This document shows, one piece after another, positions 53,284 to 61,760 of a stretch of 64,000 nt of DNA. A program made the position numbers and the translations under genes. Source of the stretch: Bradyrhizobium sp. AUGA SZCCT0176. Its GTDB lineage: Bacteria; Pseudomonadota; Alphaproteobacteria; Rhizobiales; Xanthobacteraceae. How positions within the stretch are numbered: position 1 is the stretch's first letter; the number at the start of each line of letters is the position of its first letter. The stretch spans positions 248,001 through 312,000 of the forward strand of contig NZ_JAFCMB010000005.1 in the NCBI RefSeq assembly GCF_018130145.1, given 5' to 3'. Below the pieces are notes generated by a model, which ran no database searches, was not told where the DNA came from, and worked only from the letters and a program-made list of their open reading frames with translations.

Positions 53284-54141
53284 TCAGCGCGCCTTGCCGG
53301 CCGATTTGGCGCGGCCGGCTTTCGGGCGCCCGCTCTGCAACCTCGCGATAAAATTCTGCAACACCTCTGACGGCGGCCGCGCTGCGCTATAGGCGAGGCC
53401 AACCTGGCGCTTCACGTCGACATCGATCTCGCGCACGGCGACATCGGGATTGGCGCGCGCCACGCCCTCCGGAACGATGGCGATGCCGACGCCGGCAGCG
53501 ACCAGCGCCATCGTCCAATCCTCGGATTCGGCAATCGCCGCGGGTTGGCGCGACGGTGAGGCGGCTCGGCCGAAAAATTCGCTCTGCTCGCAATGGCAGC
53601 GATCGATCATCGCGACGCCGGCAAGGTCCGACGTGCGAAGCCGCTCCTTCAGCGTGAGCGGGTGCGACGGCGGCAGGACGGCAACGTAGCGTTCGACCCA
53701 CAGCGGAATGAAGTGCTCGTCGGCATCGATGATGTTTTTCGAAATGATCCGCGCGTCCGCGGCGTCCTTGATGCCGACGAGGCGAAGCGCGACATCGGCG
53801 GTCCCGGTCAGCGGCTTCAGCAAGGCGATCGTTCGCGGCATGTCGAGCGTGCGCATCAGGCCGAGTGTCAGTTGCCGCCGCGTCGACGGCTTGCGAAACA
53901 GGTTCTTCGCGGCGTCCGCGTCGTCGATGATGCGGCGGGCGACGGCGTGGAATTGTTCGGCCGACGCGGTCGGTGCGACGCCCTTCTTGTGCCGGATGAA
54001 CAGCGTGGTGCCGAGCTCGGCTTCCAGGTTGGTGATCGCCGCCGAGATCGAGGGTTGCGAGATGAAGCAACGCTTCGCCGCCGCCGTCAGGTTACGTTCG
54101 CTGAACACGGCCGTGAAATAGCGCAGCTCGCGGATATCCAT
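53284..54141 (-). CDS. LysR family transcriptional regulator
   Basis: About 285 residues. The winged helix-turn-helix is clear at MDIRELRYFTAVFSERNLTA then AAKRCFISQPSISAAITNLE (1-40), followed by the two-lobed effector domain (about 92-275). It diverges from the metallo-hydrolase gene across 94 bp containing a perfect LysR-type T-N11-A palindrome, so it almost certainly controls that gene and itself in response to the gene's substrate or product. Confidence 0.93.
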   Translation of the reverse strand: MDIRELRYFTAVFSERNLTAAAKRCFISQPSISAAITNLEAELGTTLFIRHKKGVAPTASAEQFHAVARRIIDDADAAKNLFRKPSTRRQLTLGLMRTLDMPRTIALLKPLTGTADVALRLVGIKDAADARIISKNIIDADEHFIPLWVERYVAVLPPSHPLTLKERLRTSDLAGVAMIDRCHCEQSEFFGRAASPSRQPAAIAESEDWTMALVAAGVGIAIVPEGVARANPDVAVREIDVDVKRQVGLAYSAARPPSEVLQNFIARLQSGRPKAGRAKSAGKAR

Positions 54142-54151
54142 AGTTTTAGCC

Positions 54152-54175
54152 TATTGATATTATCAGATATCAATA
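54152..54175. promoter_or_regulatory. LysR-type regulator binding site between divergent genes
   Basis: TATTGATAT (54152-54160) and ATATCAATA (54167-54175) are perfect 9-bp inverted repeats with a six-base centre, fitting the LysR T-N11-A rule. The site is 10 bp upstream of the LysR start codon and about 60 bp upstream of the hydrolase start, typical of a regulator that represses itself and activates the divergent gene. The A/T-rich palindrome stands out in a GC-rich genome. Confidence 0.75.
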
Positions 54176-54235
54176 TTTTACCTATGAATGGAGAAATGGC
54201 AACCAAGGCGCCTGACTTCAGCGAAGGAGCTTGCG

Positions 54236-55063
54236 ATGCGCGTCCACCACATCAACACCGGCACCATGTGCCCGATCGGCCAGCGGTTCGTGAATGGCAC
54301 CGGCAGCATGTTCCGGCGGGCGCGAATGGTCTGTCACTGCCTGTTGGTCGAGACCCATGACGGGCTTGCGCTGGTCGATACCGGCATCGGGCTCGATGAC
54401 ATTGCCAACCCGCCGCGGCTGGGTCGCAAGTGGGTGCGGCAGACGACGCCCCGGCTCGATCCTGCCGAAACCGCCGTGCGGCAGGTCAAGGCGCTCGGCT
54501 ATTCGCCTGATGATGTACGGCACCTGCTGTTGACGCATCTCGATCGCGATCACGCCGGAGGCATCCCGGATTTCCCGAACGCCAAGGTGCATGTCGATCG
54601 CCGCGAACTCGACATGGCGGTGCTCCGTCGCATCCCGCCACCGAAGGGCCGCTACGTCAGGGATCAATGGAAGCATGGTCCGGAGTGGGTGCTGTATGGC
54701 GAGGGCGGCGAGGACTGGTTCGGCTTCAAGGGCGTGCGCGCGATCGGCGATCGCGAACCCGACATCCTGATGATCCCGCTGCCCGGCCATACGCTCGGCC
54801 ATTGCGGCATCGCCGTGCGCACCAAAGACAAATGGCTGCTGCACGCCGGCGACGCCTATTTCTTCCACGGCCAGATCCAGGCAAAGCCGAAAATGCCGCT
54901 GGTGCTCGCCCTGTTTCAGCGCCGCGCCGACATGGATCGCGCGCTGCGCATCGAAAATCAGGAGCGCTTGCGGACGCTGAAGGCTGCGCACAGTGATGCC
55001 GTGACGATCTTCAACAGCCATGATCCCGTTGATTACGAGCACTGCCGCTGCGGGCAGCACTAA
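54236..55063 (+). CDS. Metallo-beta-lactamase-fold hydrolase, N-acyl homoserine lactonase family, altered metal motif
   Basis: About 275 residues. The metal motif reads THLDRDHAGG (His101, Asp103, Asp105, His106), where the canonical HxHxDH second histidine is Asp103. Other ligands remain: His in PLPGHTLGH, Asp in LLHAGDAYFF, and a histidine in FNSHDPVDYEH. It resembles AHL lactonases and related hydrolases. Regulation by the divergent LysR gene suggests use of an environmental substrate rather than housekeeping. AAGGAG before ATG 54236 fixes the start; 54188 is open upstream. Confidence 0.88.
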   Translation: MRVHHINTGTMCPIGQRFVNGTGSMFRRARMVCHCLLVETHDGLALVDTGIGLDDIANPPRLGRKWVRQTTPRLDPAETAVRQVKALGYSPDDVRHLLLTHLDRDHAGGIPDFPNAKVHVDRRELDMAVLRRIPPPKGRYVRDQWKHGPEWVLYGEGGEDWFGFKGVRAIGDREPDILMIPLPGHTLGHCGIAVRTKDKWLLHAGDAYFFHGQIQAKPKMPLVLALFQRRADMDRALRIENQERLRTLKAAHSDAVTIFNSHDPVDYEHCRCGQH

Positions 55064-55085
55064 CCGCTCGCGTGGTGCGCGGCGG

Positions 55086-55700
55086 CTATCGCTTGCCCTT
55101 CGGCGCGGGGGCGGGCGCGGGTGGCGGTGGTTCCGGCTGCTTGGGCGGCGGGATTTCGGTCTGCAGCGTGCAGCGCGAGGCCGCCAGCGAAGCCTGGGCC
55201 TGCGGCATCAGGCCGGGCTCCGGCGCCAACGCCTTCAGCACGATCAATCCGGTGATGGTCGGGGAGTCGATGATCAGCCGGTCGGCGGCGGTGACTTCCT
55301 CATCCTCCGGCAACTGGCCGTGTTGCTCCTCGGTCATCAGGTCGAGTTCGATCACCTTGCGGCCAGCGGAGCGGTCGTTGATGGCGTAGTAAGCAACCTC
55401 GTTGCGGGTGTAGAACGACACCGACGTATAGGCCTGGCTGACCGGCACCGTGAGCTTGAGCGGGCCGCCTGACAAATCGTAGCGGCAGATCGCGACCGCG
55501 AACGCGGGATCCATGAACGGCATCGGCGCGTTGTTGGGGTTGGCGAGCGCGAGCGGCGTCACGGCGTTGGTCCTGGTCATCGGCGTCAGCCGCGAATAGG
55601 CGTCCTGGGTTGCGATGCGCGGCAGCGCGAGCACGCTGACGAGATGCACCACGCCGCCGAGCAGCACGCCTGCAATGATCGTGAACAAGAGCCGGATCAT
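55086..55700 (-). CDS. DUF1254 domain-containing exported protein
   Basis: About 204 residues. An N-terminal signal-like helix (about 2-24) leads to a short DUF1254 core: RIATQDAYSRLTPMTRTNAV, VPVSQAYTSVSFYTRNEVAY and VIELDLMTEEQHGQLPEDEE, then a Pro-rich tail (PPPKQPEPPPPAP). DUF1254 often occurs with DUF1214, as here; the function is unknown. Its ATG overlaps the DUF1214 stop by four bases. Confidence 0.85.
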   Translation of the reverse strand: MIRLLFTIIAGVLLGGVVHLVSVLALPRIATQDAYSRLTPMTRTNAVTPLALANPNNAPMPFMDPAFAVAICRYDLSGGPLKLTVPVSQAYTSVSFYTRNEVAYYAINDRSAGRKVIELDLMTEEQHGQLPEDEEVTAADRLIIDSPTITGLIVLKALAPEPGLMPQAQASLAASRCTLQTEIPPPKQPEPPPPAPAPAPKGKR

Positions 55701-56275
55701 GGGCAGCCCACCGTGGTGATGGAGGGCATCGGCGCGTCGCGCTGCGTCCGCGTCGCGACCCCGACCGGCGTATCGTACAACCGCAGCATCAGCGCGTAAC
55801 GCTCGATCCCGCCGGTCGGCAGCCAGTTTCCGGCGCGCGAGCGCGATGCGATGCGGATCTCGAACGCGCCGTCGGAGCCGCGGATGATTTCCTGGCTGGT
55901 GAAGCCGTAGCGCTGCAGCGAATTGGCGACCAGATGTCCCTTGCGGTCGAACAGCGTCAGCGTCCAGAACCGCGCCGCCGGCGTCACGCCGCTGACCACC
56001 ACGTCGCAGCGTCCGTCGAGCGGCTTCTTCTTGTCGTCTGACGTGGCCGAGAAGGCGATGCCGTCGCCGGTGCCGATCGGCAATTCACCGCTGCGTGCAA
56101 TCGAGGCGCGTGAATAGGGATCGACTTCGGCGGTGCCGCTCTTGGGCCGCGCCGTCCACGAACCGATCGTGAGCGTGCCAAGATCAGTGCCGCGCGTCGC
56201 CGTCATATAGGTCGAGCCCAGACCGACGACGGTGGCGAGCGCCAACGCGAGCAACGTGATGAAGATCAGCCGCAC
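55697..56275 (-). CDS. DUF1214 domain-containing exported protein
   Basis: About 192 residues with an N-terminal signal helix (about 4-23). The DUF1214 pattern is visible: IGSWTARPKSGTAEVDPYSR, then FWTLTLFDRKGHLVANSLQR, and GNWLPTGGIERYALMLRLYD near the end, with two or three proline-glycine turns. GTG start at 56275. It lies 28 bp downstream of the PBP1A gene on the same strand and overlaps DUF1254, so all three may be one operon. Confidence 0.88.
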   Translation of the reverse strand: MRLIFITLLALALATVVGLGSTYMTATRGTDLGTLTIGSWTARPKSGTAEVDPYSRASIARSGELPIGTGDGIAFSATSDDKKKPLDGRCDVVVSGVTPAARFWTLTLFDRKGHLVANSLQRYGFTSQEIIRGSDGAFEIRIASRSRAGNWLPTGGIERYALMLRLYDTPVGVATRTQRDAPMPSITTVGCP

Positions 56276-56302
56276 AGGCCAGTGCTCCGCAAAATCACTG
56301 CA

Positions 56303-58624
56303 CTAGTTCTTCCGCTGCGCCGGCGGAGCCGGGTCGCCGGCGGCTGCGACGTAATTGTCGGGGAAGGCCAGCGCGCTCGACGATGTCGACTTGCCCGGCT
56401 TGGCCGGTTCGCTGGCCGACGTCTTGCCCGCGGTCTTGCCGGCTTCGTCGAGCAGCTTCTCGACGCGCACCAGAATGTCGGCGCCGCGCTTGGTGAGCAC
56501 CGGCGGCGGTCCCGGCTTGGTGTCGAGGATCTTCGGCGCGCCATTGGCGGCGACGTTGGCGGGCTGGGCCGCCTGCGGCAGTTTCGTGCCCATGCCGATG
56601 CCCGGCACTTCCTTGATCTCGACGCCTTGATGAGCGACTACCATGACCTCACGCCAGGTCTGCGCCGGCAGCGAACCACCGGTCATGCGGTTGGTCGGGG
56701 AATAGTCGTCATTGCCGTACCAGACCGCGCAGGTGAAGTTTCCGGTGAAGCCGACAAACCAGGCGTCGCGATAGGCGTTGGTGGTGCCGGTCTTGCCGGC
56801 GGTCGGAATGCCATCGATGATCGCGCGCCGTGCCGTGCCTTCGCTCACGACGTGGCTCATCATTTCCGACATCTCGGCGGCGACGTTGACGGGAATGGCT
56901 TGCAGCTGCTTCTTGCCGTCGCGATCGAAGCGCCAGACCAGATCGCCGGCGCCGGTGCGGACTTCCAGCACCGCATGCGGGATCGGCGCTTTGCCCTTGT
57001 TCGGGAAGGTCGCATAGGCCACCGCGTGTTCGAGCACGGTGACCTCGTCGGAGCCGATCGGCATCGACGGCGTATCGGGCAGCGGCGCCTTGATGCCAAA
57101 CCTGCGCGCCACTTCGGTGATCTTGACGCGGCCGGCCTTGGCCGGATTGGGCGACTTGCCACCCAGCGCAATCGAGAGCTTCACCGGAATGACGTTGATC
57201 GAACGCGTGATTGCCTGCGTCAGCGTCATCGGTCCCGAATAGGAGTGGCTGTAGTTCTGCGGACACCAGTTGCCGATGCAGACTGGGCCGTCGACCACGA
57301 TCGAGGACGGCTTGTAGCCGTTCATCAGCGCGGTGGCGTAGACATAGGGCTTGAACGACGAACCGGGTTGGCGCATCGCGTCGGTCGCGCGGTTGAACTG
57401 GCTGGCGCCATAGTCGCGTCCGCCGACCATGGCGCGTACGCCGCCATCGAGGTCGGCGACTGCAAGGGCCGCCTGGGTCGCATGATAGTCGCGGCCGAAC
57501 TGGCGGAGCTGGTTCTCGACGGTTGCTTCCGCGGCGCGCTGAACGGTCATGTCGATCGCGGTGCGGACCACGAAGACGCGCTCAGTGTAGGATTTCGGGA
57601 ACGTGTCGACCAGCTTGCGCATCTCCTCGAACGCCCAGTCGAGATAGTAGTTCGGCGAATTCTCGTCGCGGCGGTCGACGGCGACGGCCGGATTACGCCG
57701 CGCACCGAACACCTGGCCTTCGGTCATGAAGCCGGCATCGACGAGGTTGTCCAGCACCACGTTGGCGCGGGCGCGCGCGGCGGGCAGGTTGATATGCGGG
57801 GCGTATTTGGTCGGCGCCTTGAACAGGCCGGCCAGCATCGCGGATTCGGCAAGCGTGACGTCGCGCGCCGACTTGTTGAAATAGAAATGCGCTGCACCGT
57901 CGACGCCGAAGGTGCCGCCGCCCATATAGGCGCGGTCGAGATAGAGTTTCAGGATTTCGTTTTTGGTGAGCCGCGTCTCCAGCCATATCGCAAGGAAGGC
58001 TTCCTTCACCTTGCGTTCGATGGTGCGCTCGTTGTTCAGGAACAGGTTCTTCGCCAGCTGCTGGGAGATCGACGAACCGCCCTGGCGCACGCCGCCGGCC
58101 TGCGCGTTGGTGACGAGGGCGCGCGCGGTGCCGGCGATGTCGATGCCGAAATGGTCGTAGAAGCGGCGGTCTTCGGTGGCGAGGGTCGCCTTGATCAGAT
58201 TGTCCGGAAAGTCTTCCAGCGGGATCGAGTCGTTGTGCTTGATGCCCCGGTTGCCGATCGGATTGCCGTAGCGGTCGAGGAACGACACCGCGAGGTCGGA
58301 TTTTTTCAGCCAGTCGTCGTCGGCGGTTTCGCGAAACGCGGGCACCGCGAGCGCCAGCATCAGGATCAGGCCGCCGAGACCGATGGTGGCGGCTTCCGAC
58401 AACGGCTCGATGAACACCCAGCGCTTCCAGCCGCCGACATAGAAGCGGTCCATGAAGGTCGAAAAGCGCTCATAGAGTTCGCGCGCGCCCTTGCCGGATG
58501 AGAACAGCGTCGAGTCGATGCGCGCGTCGAGGTCCAGCATGACGTGCTGGATCTTTGTCTTCCATCGCGCTGGAATGAACTGGCGCACCGGGGCCCTTGG
58601 TCGGTTCGTAGGCGCTCTGCGCAC
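56303..58624 (-). CDS. Penicillin-binding protein 1A (bifunctional transglycosylase/transpeptidase)
   Basis: About 773 residues. A cytoplasmic N-terminus is followed by one membrane anchor (about 80-98). The GT51 domain (about 120-300) has TEDRRFYDHFGID with the catalytic Glu and GGSSISQQLAKNLF. The transpeptidase domain has SSFKPY (nucleophile Ser), TRSIN (SxN) and GKTGTTN (KTG). The tail is Ala/Pro/Lys-rich and periplasmic. It polymerises and cross-links peptidoglycan. GTG start at 58624 gives the usual arginine-rich cytoplasmic head; ATG 58540 is possible. Confidence 0.94.
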   Translation of the reverse strand: MRRAPTNRPRAPVRQFIPARWKTKIQHVMLDLDARIDSTLFSSGKGARELYERFSTFMDRFYVGGWKRWVFIEPLSEAATIGLGGLILMLALAVPAFRETADDDWLKKSDLAVSFLDRYGNPIGNRGIKHNDSIPLEDFPDNLIKATLATEDRRFYDHFGIDIAGTARALVTNAQAGGVRQGGSSISQQLAKNLFLNNERTIERKVKEAFLAIWLETRLTKNEILKLYLDRAYMGGGTFGVDGAAHFYFNKSARDVTLAESAMLAGLFKAPTKYAPHINLPAARARANVVLDNLVDAGFMTEGQVFGARRNPAVAVDRRDENSPNYYLDWAFEEMRKLVDTFPKSYTERVFVVRTAIDMTVQRAAEATVENQLRQFGRDYHATQAALAVADLDGGVRAMVGGRDYGASQFNRATDAMRQPGSSFKPYVYATALMNGYKPSSIVVDGPVCIGNWCPQNYSHSYSGPMTLTQAITRSINVIPVKLSIALGGKSPNPAKAGRVKITEVARRFGIKAPLPDTPSMPIGSDEVTVLEHAVAYATFPNKGKAPIPHAVLEVRTGAGDLVWRFDRDGKKQLQAIPVNVAAEMSEMMSHVVSEGTARRAIIDGIPTAGKTGTTNAYRDAWFVGFTGNFTCAVWYGNDDYSPTNRMTGGSLPAQTWREVMVVAHQGVEIKEVPGIGMGTKLPQAAQPANVAANGAPKILDTKPGPPPVLTKRGADILVRVEKLLDEAGKTAGKTSASEPAKPGKSTSSSALAFPDNYVAAAGDPAPPAQRKN

Positions 58625-58894
58625 GCTTGGCGCTATCGAGACGTCTTGCTTCGATGTTGCGGCAAACCCAAGGCGCTTTTACGGCTCGCCAGGCGACCTT
58701 CAAGCACGTTGGGGACTCGCGGCTGTTCTATCCGAGCGGAGGCCATAAACCAATGGTCTGGCTCACCATTTTGATGGTCAGGACTAACGCTGCCCCCGGC
58801 TTTTTATACCGGCCGGAGCGGTCTCGCTTGCAAGGCTGCCACCGCACCTCCTAGAAGGGCGCAAGACCGATCCGATCCGGAAAACCCTGAATTC

Positions 58895-59407
58895 ATGACC
58901 GCACCGCCCAAGCGAGCTTCCGGCCAGGAGGGATTCTTCTGGAAAACCAAGACGTTGGAAGAGATGTCCAGCGCCGAATGGGAAAGCCTGTGCGACGGCT
59001 GCGCGCGCTGTTGCCTGGAAAAGCTCGAAGACGAGGATACCGGCAAGATCTATTTCACCCACGTCTCCTGCAAGCTGCTCGATTCGGGCTCCTGCGCCTG
59101 CAAGGACTACCCGAACCGCTCCGCCAAGGTTCCCGACTGCGTCCGGTTGACCCCGGAAAACGTCCGTACCCTGAACTGGCTGCCGCCGAGCTGCGGCTAC
59201 AAGCTGGTCGCCGAGGGCCGTGACCTCTACTGGTGGCACCCGCTGCTATCAGGTGATCCCAATACCGTGCATGAGGCCGGCGTTTCCGTGCGCGGGCGGG
59301 TGCAGGGAACGGAAAACGAGATTGCCGACGAGGATCTCGAAGATCACATCGTGCAATGGCCGGCGCTGTTGCCGAAGCGGGCGCGGTTGAAGAAGCGGCC
59401 GGTGTGA
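58895..59407 (+). CDS. YcgN family cysteine-cluster protein (UPF0260)
   Basis: About 170 residues. Cysteine pairs [13 protein letters not shown] (about 28-40), [19 protein letters not shown] (about 63-81) and VPDCVRLTP, followed by [11 protein letters not shown], match the YcgN/UPF0260 family of the CxxCxxCC zinc- or iron-binding fold. Function unknown. The [25 protein letters not shown] stretch ([16 protein letters not shown]) is typical. It starts at ATG 58895, divergent from PBP1A. A role in redox or metal chemistry is inferred from the ligand count. Confidence 0.93.
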   Translation: MTAPPKRASGQEGFFWKTKTLEEMSSAEWESLCDGCARCCLEKLEDEDTGKIYFTHVSCKLLDSGSCACKDYPNRSAKVPDCVRLTPENVRTLNWLPPSCGYKLVAEGRDLYWWHPLLSGDPNTVHEAGVSVRGRVQGTENEIADEDLEDHIVQWPALLPKRARLKKRPV

Positions 59408-59680
59408 ACTCGCAGCGCGGGCCGGAGCAAATCACGAAAACAACCCCATGCTCCCGCGCCCTTTGCGAAGCTGCGCTGCATGAAACGGGCAGGTTCAAAA
59501 AGCGGCCGAAATCGTAGCGTTTTGCGCAAGCCATTGATCACGTGATTGCGAAGCTGCGCTCGCGGGATGCTCCCATGCGCGCGGGTGCCTGCCGCCGGAG
59601 CAGTTTGCGCTGTAAAGTGCAGCCGATATAGCGATTCCATCTCGGCGGCTTTGAGCTGCGAAGAAAAATATTACTTTCAA

Positions 59681-61264
59681 ATGAACAAGTTCGAACGGCA
59701 GCGCGGTCAACCTGCCGACCACGATACGTTAACCGACGAAATTTCGGCTGAAATCTCGCACATCACGACCGAGGTCATCGATGTCAGCGATGCGCCGCCG
59801 ATTGCGCCGCGCGCGCCGCTGACCCAGGACGAGGTCCGCACCATCCTGATCAGCCTGATGCTGACGATGTTTCTGGCCGCGCTCGACCAGACCATCGTCG
59901 CAACCGCGCTGCCGACCATTGGCCGCCAGTTCGGCGACGTTTCCAATCTCTCCTGGGTGATCACGGCCTACCTCCTGGCATCGACCGCGGTGGCGCCGGT
60001 GTTCGGCACGCTGAGCGACATCTACGGCCGCCGCGTCATGATCATTGTCGCCCTCAGCCTGTTCATCGCGGGCTCGATCCTGTGCGCATTGGCGCCGAAC
60101 ATGCCGATCCTGATCCTCGCGCGCGGCCTGCAGGGCCTCGGCGGAGGCGGCATCATGCCTGTGGTGCAGACCGTGATTTCCGACGTGGTGAGTCCACGCG
60201 AACGCGGCCAGTACCAGGCCTATTTCAGCGGCGTGTGGGTCGCAGCCGGAATCGGCGGGCCGGTCGTCGGCGGGGTGTTCGCCGAACATCTGCACTGGTC
60301 GATGATCTTCTGGATCAATGTGCCGCTCGCGCTCGGCGCGCTGGCGCTGCTGCTGCCGAAGATGGGCAAGATCCCGGTGTTCCACCGCCGGCGCAAGGTC
60401 GACTGGCTCGGCGGCGTCTTGCTGATGGCGGCAGCCGTGGTGTTCATGCTGGTGCTGACCTGGGGCGGCAACCGCTATCTGTGGCTGTCGCCGACCATCA
60501 TCGCGATGATCGGTGCCTCCGCCGCGCTGGCGTTCAGCTTCGTCTGGCACGCGCGCAAGGCCGACGAGCCGTTCCTGCCGCTGCCGCTGATGGGCGGAAC
60601 GGTGGTGCCCTATGCGATGGCCGCCGGCGGCTGTGCGCTCGGTGCCATCACCGGACTGACGGTAAATCTGCCGCTCTATTACGAGGTGGTCTATCACCTC
60701 AGCGCCAGCGAGGCGGGCCTCGCGCTGATTCCGCTCGCCGCGATCTCGACCTGTGGCGCCGCGATCGCCGGACGCACCATGGCGCGCGCCAAACATTACA
60801 AGCGCGTCGCGATCGTCGGCACTTCGCTGGCAGCGGTCTCGGGATGCGCGCTGGCGCTCACGACGCTGCCGCTGTGGGGATTGCTGGTGCTGCTGTCGAT
60901 CTTCGCGCTCGGGCTCGGAACGACGTTCCCGGTCAGCGTGGTCTCGCTGCAGAATTCGGTGGCGCGGCCGCAGATCGGCACCGTCACCGGTGCAATGAAT
61001 TTCTTCCGCGCGCTGATGTCGTCGTTCACTGTCGCAGCCTTCACCGCGATCCTGCTGATGGTGCTGGGGACGGACATTTCGCTGGTCGGCGAACACCACG
61101 GTCCCCTGAATTCGATCCCCGTCGCCGACATGATCACGGCGTTCCGATACGTATTCGGCGCCGCGGCCGCGCTGATGGCCGGCGCCACGTTCTGCATGAT
61201 CCTGATGGAAGAACGGCCGCTGGCCGGGCCGGGCACGCCGCCGCCCGTCGAGATGGCGGAATAG
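59681..61264 (+). CDS. MFS multidrug exporter, DHA2 (14-helix) type
   Basis: About 527 residues and 14 membrane helices. The DHA2 signature LDQTIVATALPTIGRQF lies in the first helix (about 79-95), and GTLSDIYGRRVM is the loop 2-3 motif. An N-terminal 55-residue hydrophilic extension precedes helix 1. It should export drugs or toxic hydrophobic compounds by proton antiport. The ATG at 59681 has only a weak ribosome binding site; the frame is open to 59546 upstream. No adjacent membrane fusion protein or regulator. Confidence 0.9.
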   Translation: MNKFERQRGQPADHDTLTDEISAEISHITTEVIDVSDAPPIAPRAPLTQDEVRTILISLMLTMFLAALDQTIVATALPTIGRQFGDVSNLSWVITAYLLASTAVAPVFGTLSDIYGRRVMIIVALSLFIAGSILCALAPNMPILILARGLQGLGGGGIMPVVQTVISDVVSPRERGQYQAYFSGVWVAAGIGGPVVGGVFAEHLHWSMIFWINVPLALGALALLLPKMGKIPVFHRRRKVDWLGGVLLMAAAVVFMLVLTWGGNRYLWLSPTIIAMIGASAALAFSFVWHARKADEPFLPLPLMGGTVVPYAMAAGGCALGAITGLTVNLPLYYEVVYHLSASEAGLALIPLAAISTCGAAIAGRTMARAKHYKRVAIVGTSLAAVSGCALALTTLPLWGLLVLLSIFALGLGTTFPVSVVSLQNSVARPQIGTVTGAMNFFRALMSSFTVAAFTAILLMVLGTDISLVGEHHGPLNSIPVADMITAFRYVFGAAAALMAGATFCMILMEERPLAGPGTPPPVEMAE

Positions 61265-61280
61265 GGCGCGCTAGCCTCTT

Positions 61281-61370
61281 TCCGTTCCGATTGAATCGGA
61301 ACGGGGCTCTGGATTCTTGATTGACGCGTTTTCTGGACGCGAAGCGGTATCCGCTTCGCTGGAAAACGCT
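61281..61370. repeat. Composite dispersed palindrome
   Basis: Two adjoining palindromes: CCGTTCCGAT (61282-61291)/ATCGGAACGG (61295-61304) and GCGTTTTC (61326-61333)/GAAAACGC (61362-61369). The second belongs to the same family as 40616-40660. The composite begins 17 bp after the MFS stop codon and ends at the stop codon of the convergent response-regulator gene, so it separates two transcription units. I recognise both halves as recurrent in Bradyrhizobium. Confidence 0.85.
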
Positions 61371-61760
61371 CTAACTCGCTTGTGCCAGCCGCGTATCGAT
61401 TTCGTCCCGGAGCAGGGCGAAGTCGATCGGCTTGGTGAGCAGTCCTATCGCGCCGCCGGCGATCGCCTTGCGCCTGGTCTCCGCATCGCCATAGGCGGTG
61501 ATCATGATGACGGGAACGTCGGGCCGGATCTCCTTTACCCTGGGCAGCATCTCGATCCCGGTCATCCCGGGCATGTTGATATCCGACAGGATCAGGATCA
61601 GCGAATGCTCGATGGTGGAGCCGATGCGGGCGAGCGCATCGGCCGCAGAGCCGACGAAATCCATCACAAAGCGCTGCGCGCGCAAATCCTTGCGGAACTG
61701 CTGGCGAAACAGCGCCTCGACGTCGGGCTCGTCATCGACCACAAGCACCAGAACACTCAC
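61371..61760 (-). CDS. Single-domain response regulator
   Basis: About 129 residues, receiver domain only. DD acidic pair at VDDEPD (about 9-13), the phosphoacceptor Asp60 in [13 protein letters not shown], Thr88 in IMITAY and Lys110 in LLTKPID. With no output domain it likely relays phosphate or binds a partner. GTG start at 61760 overlaps the histidine kinase stop by four bases (GTGA), so the pair is co-translated and the kinase is the probable phosphate donor. Confidence 0.94.
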   Translation of the reverse strand: MSVLVLVVDDEPDVEALFRQQFRKDLRAQRFVMDFVGSAADALARIGSTIEHSLILILSDINMPGMTGIEMLPRVKEIRPDVPVIMITAYGDAETRRKAIAGGAIGLLTKPIDFALLRDEIDTRLAQAS

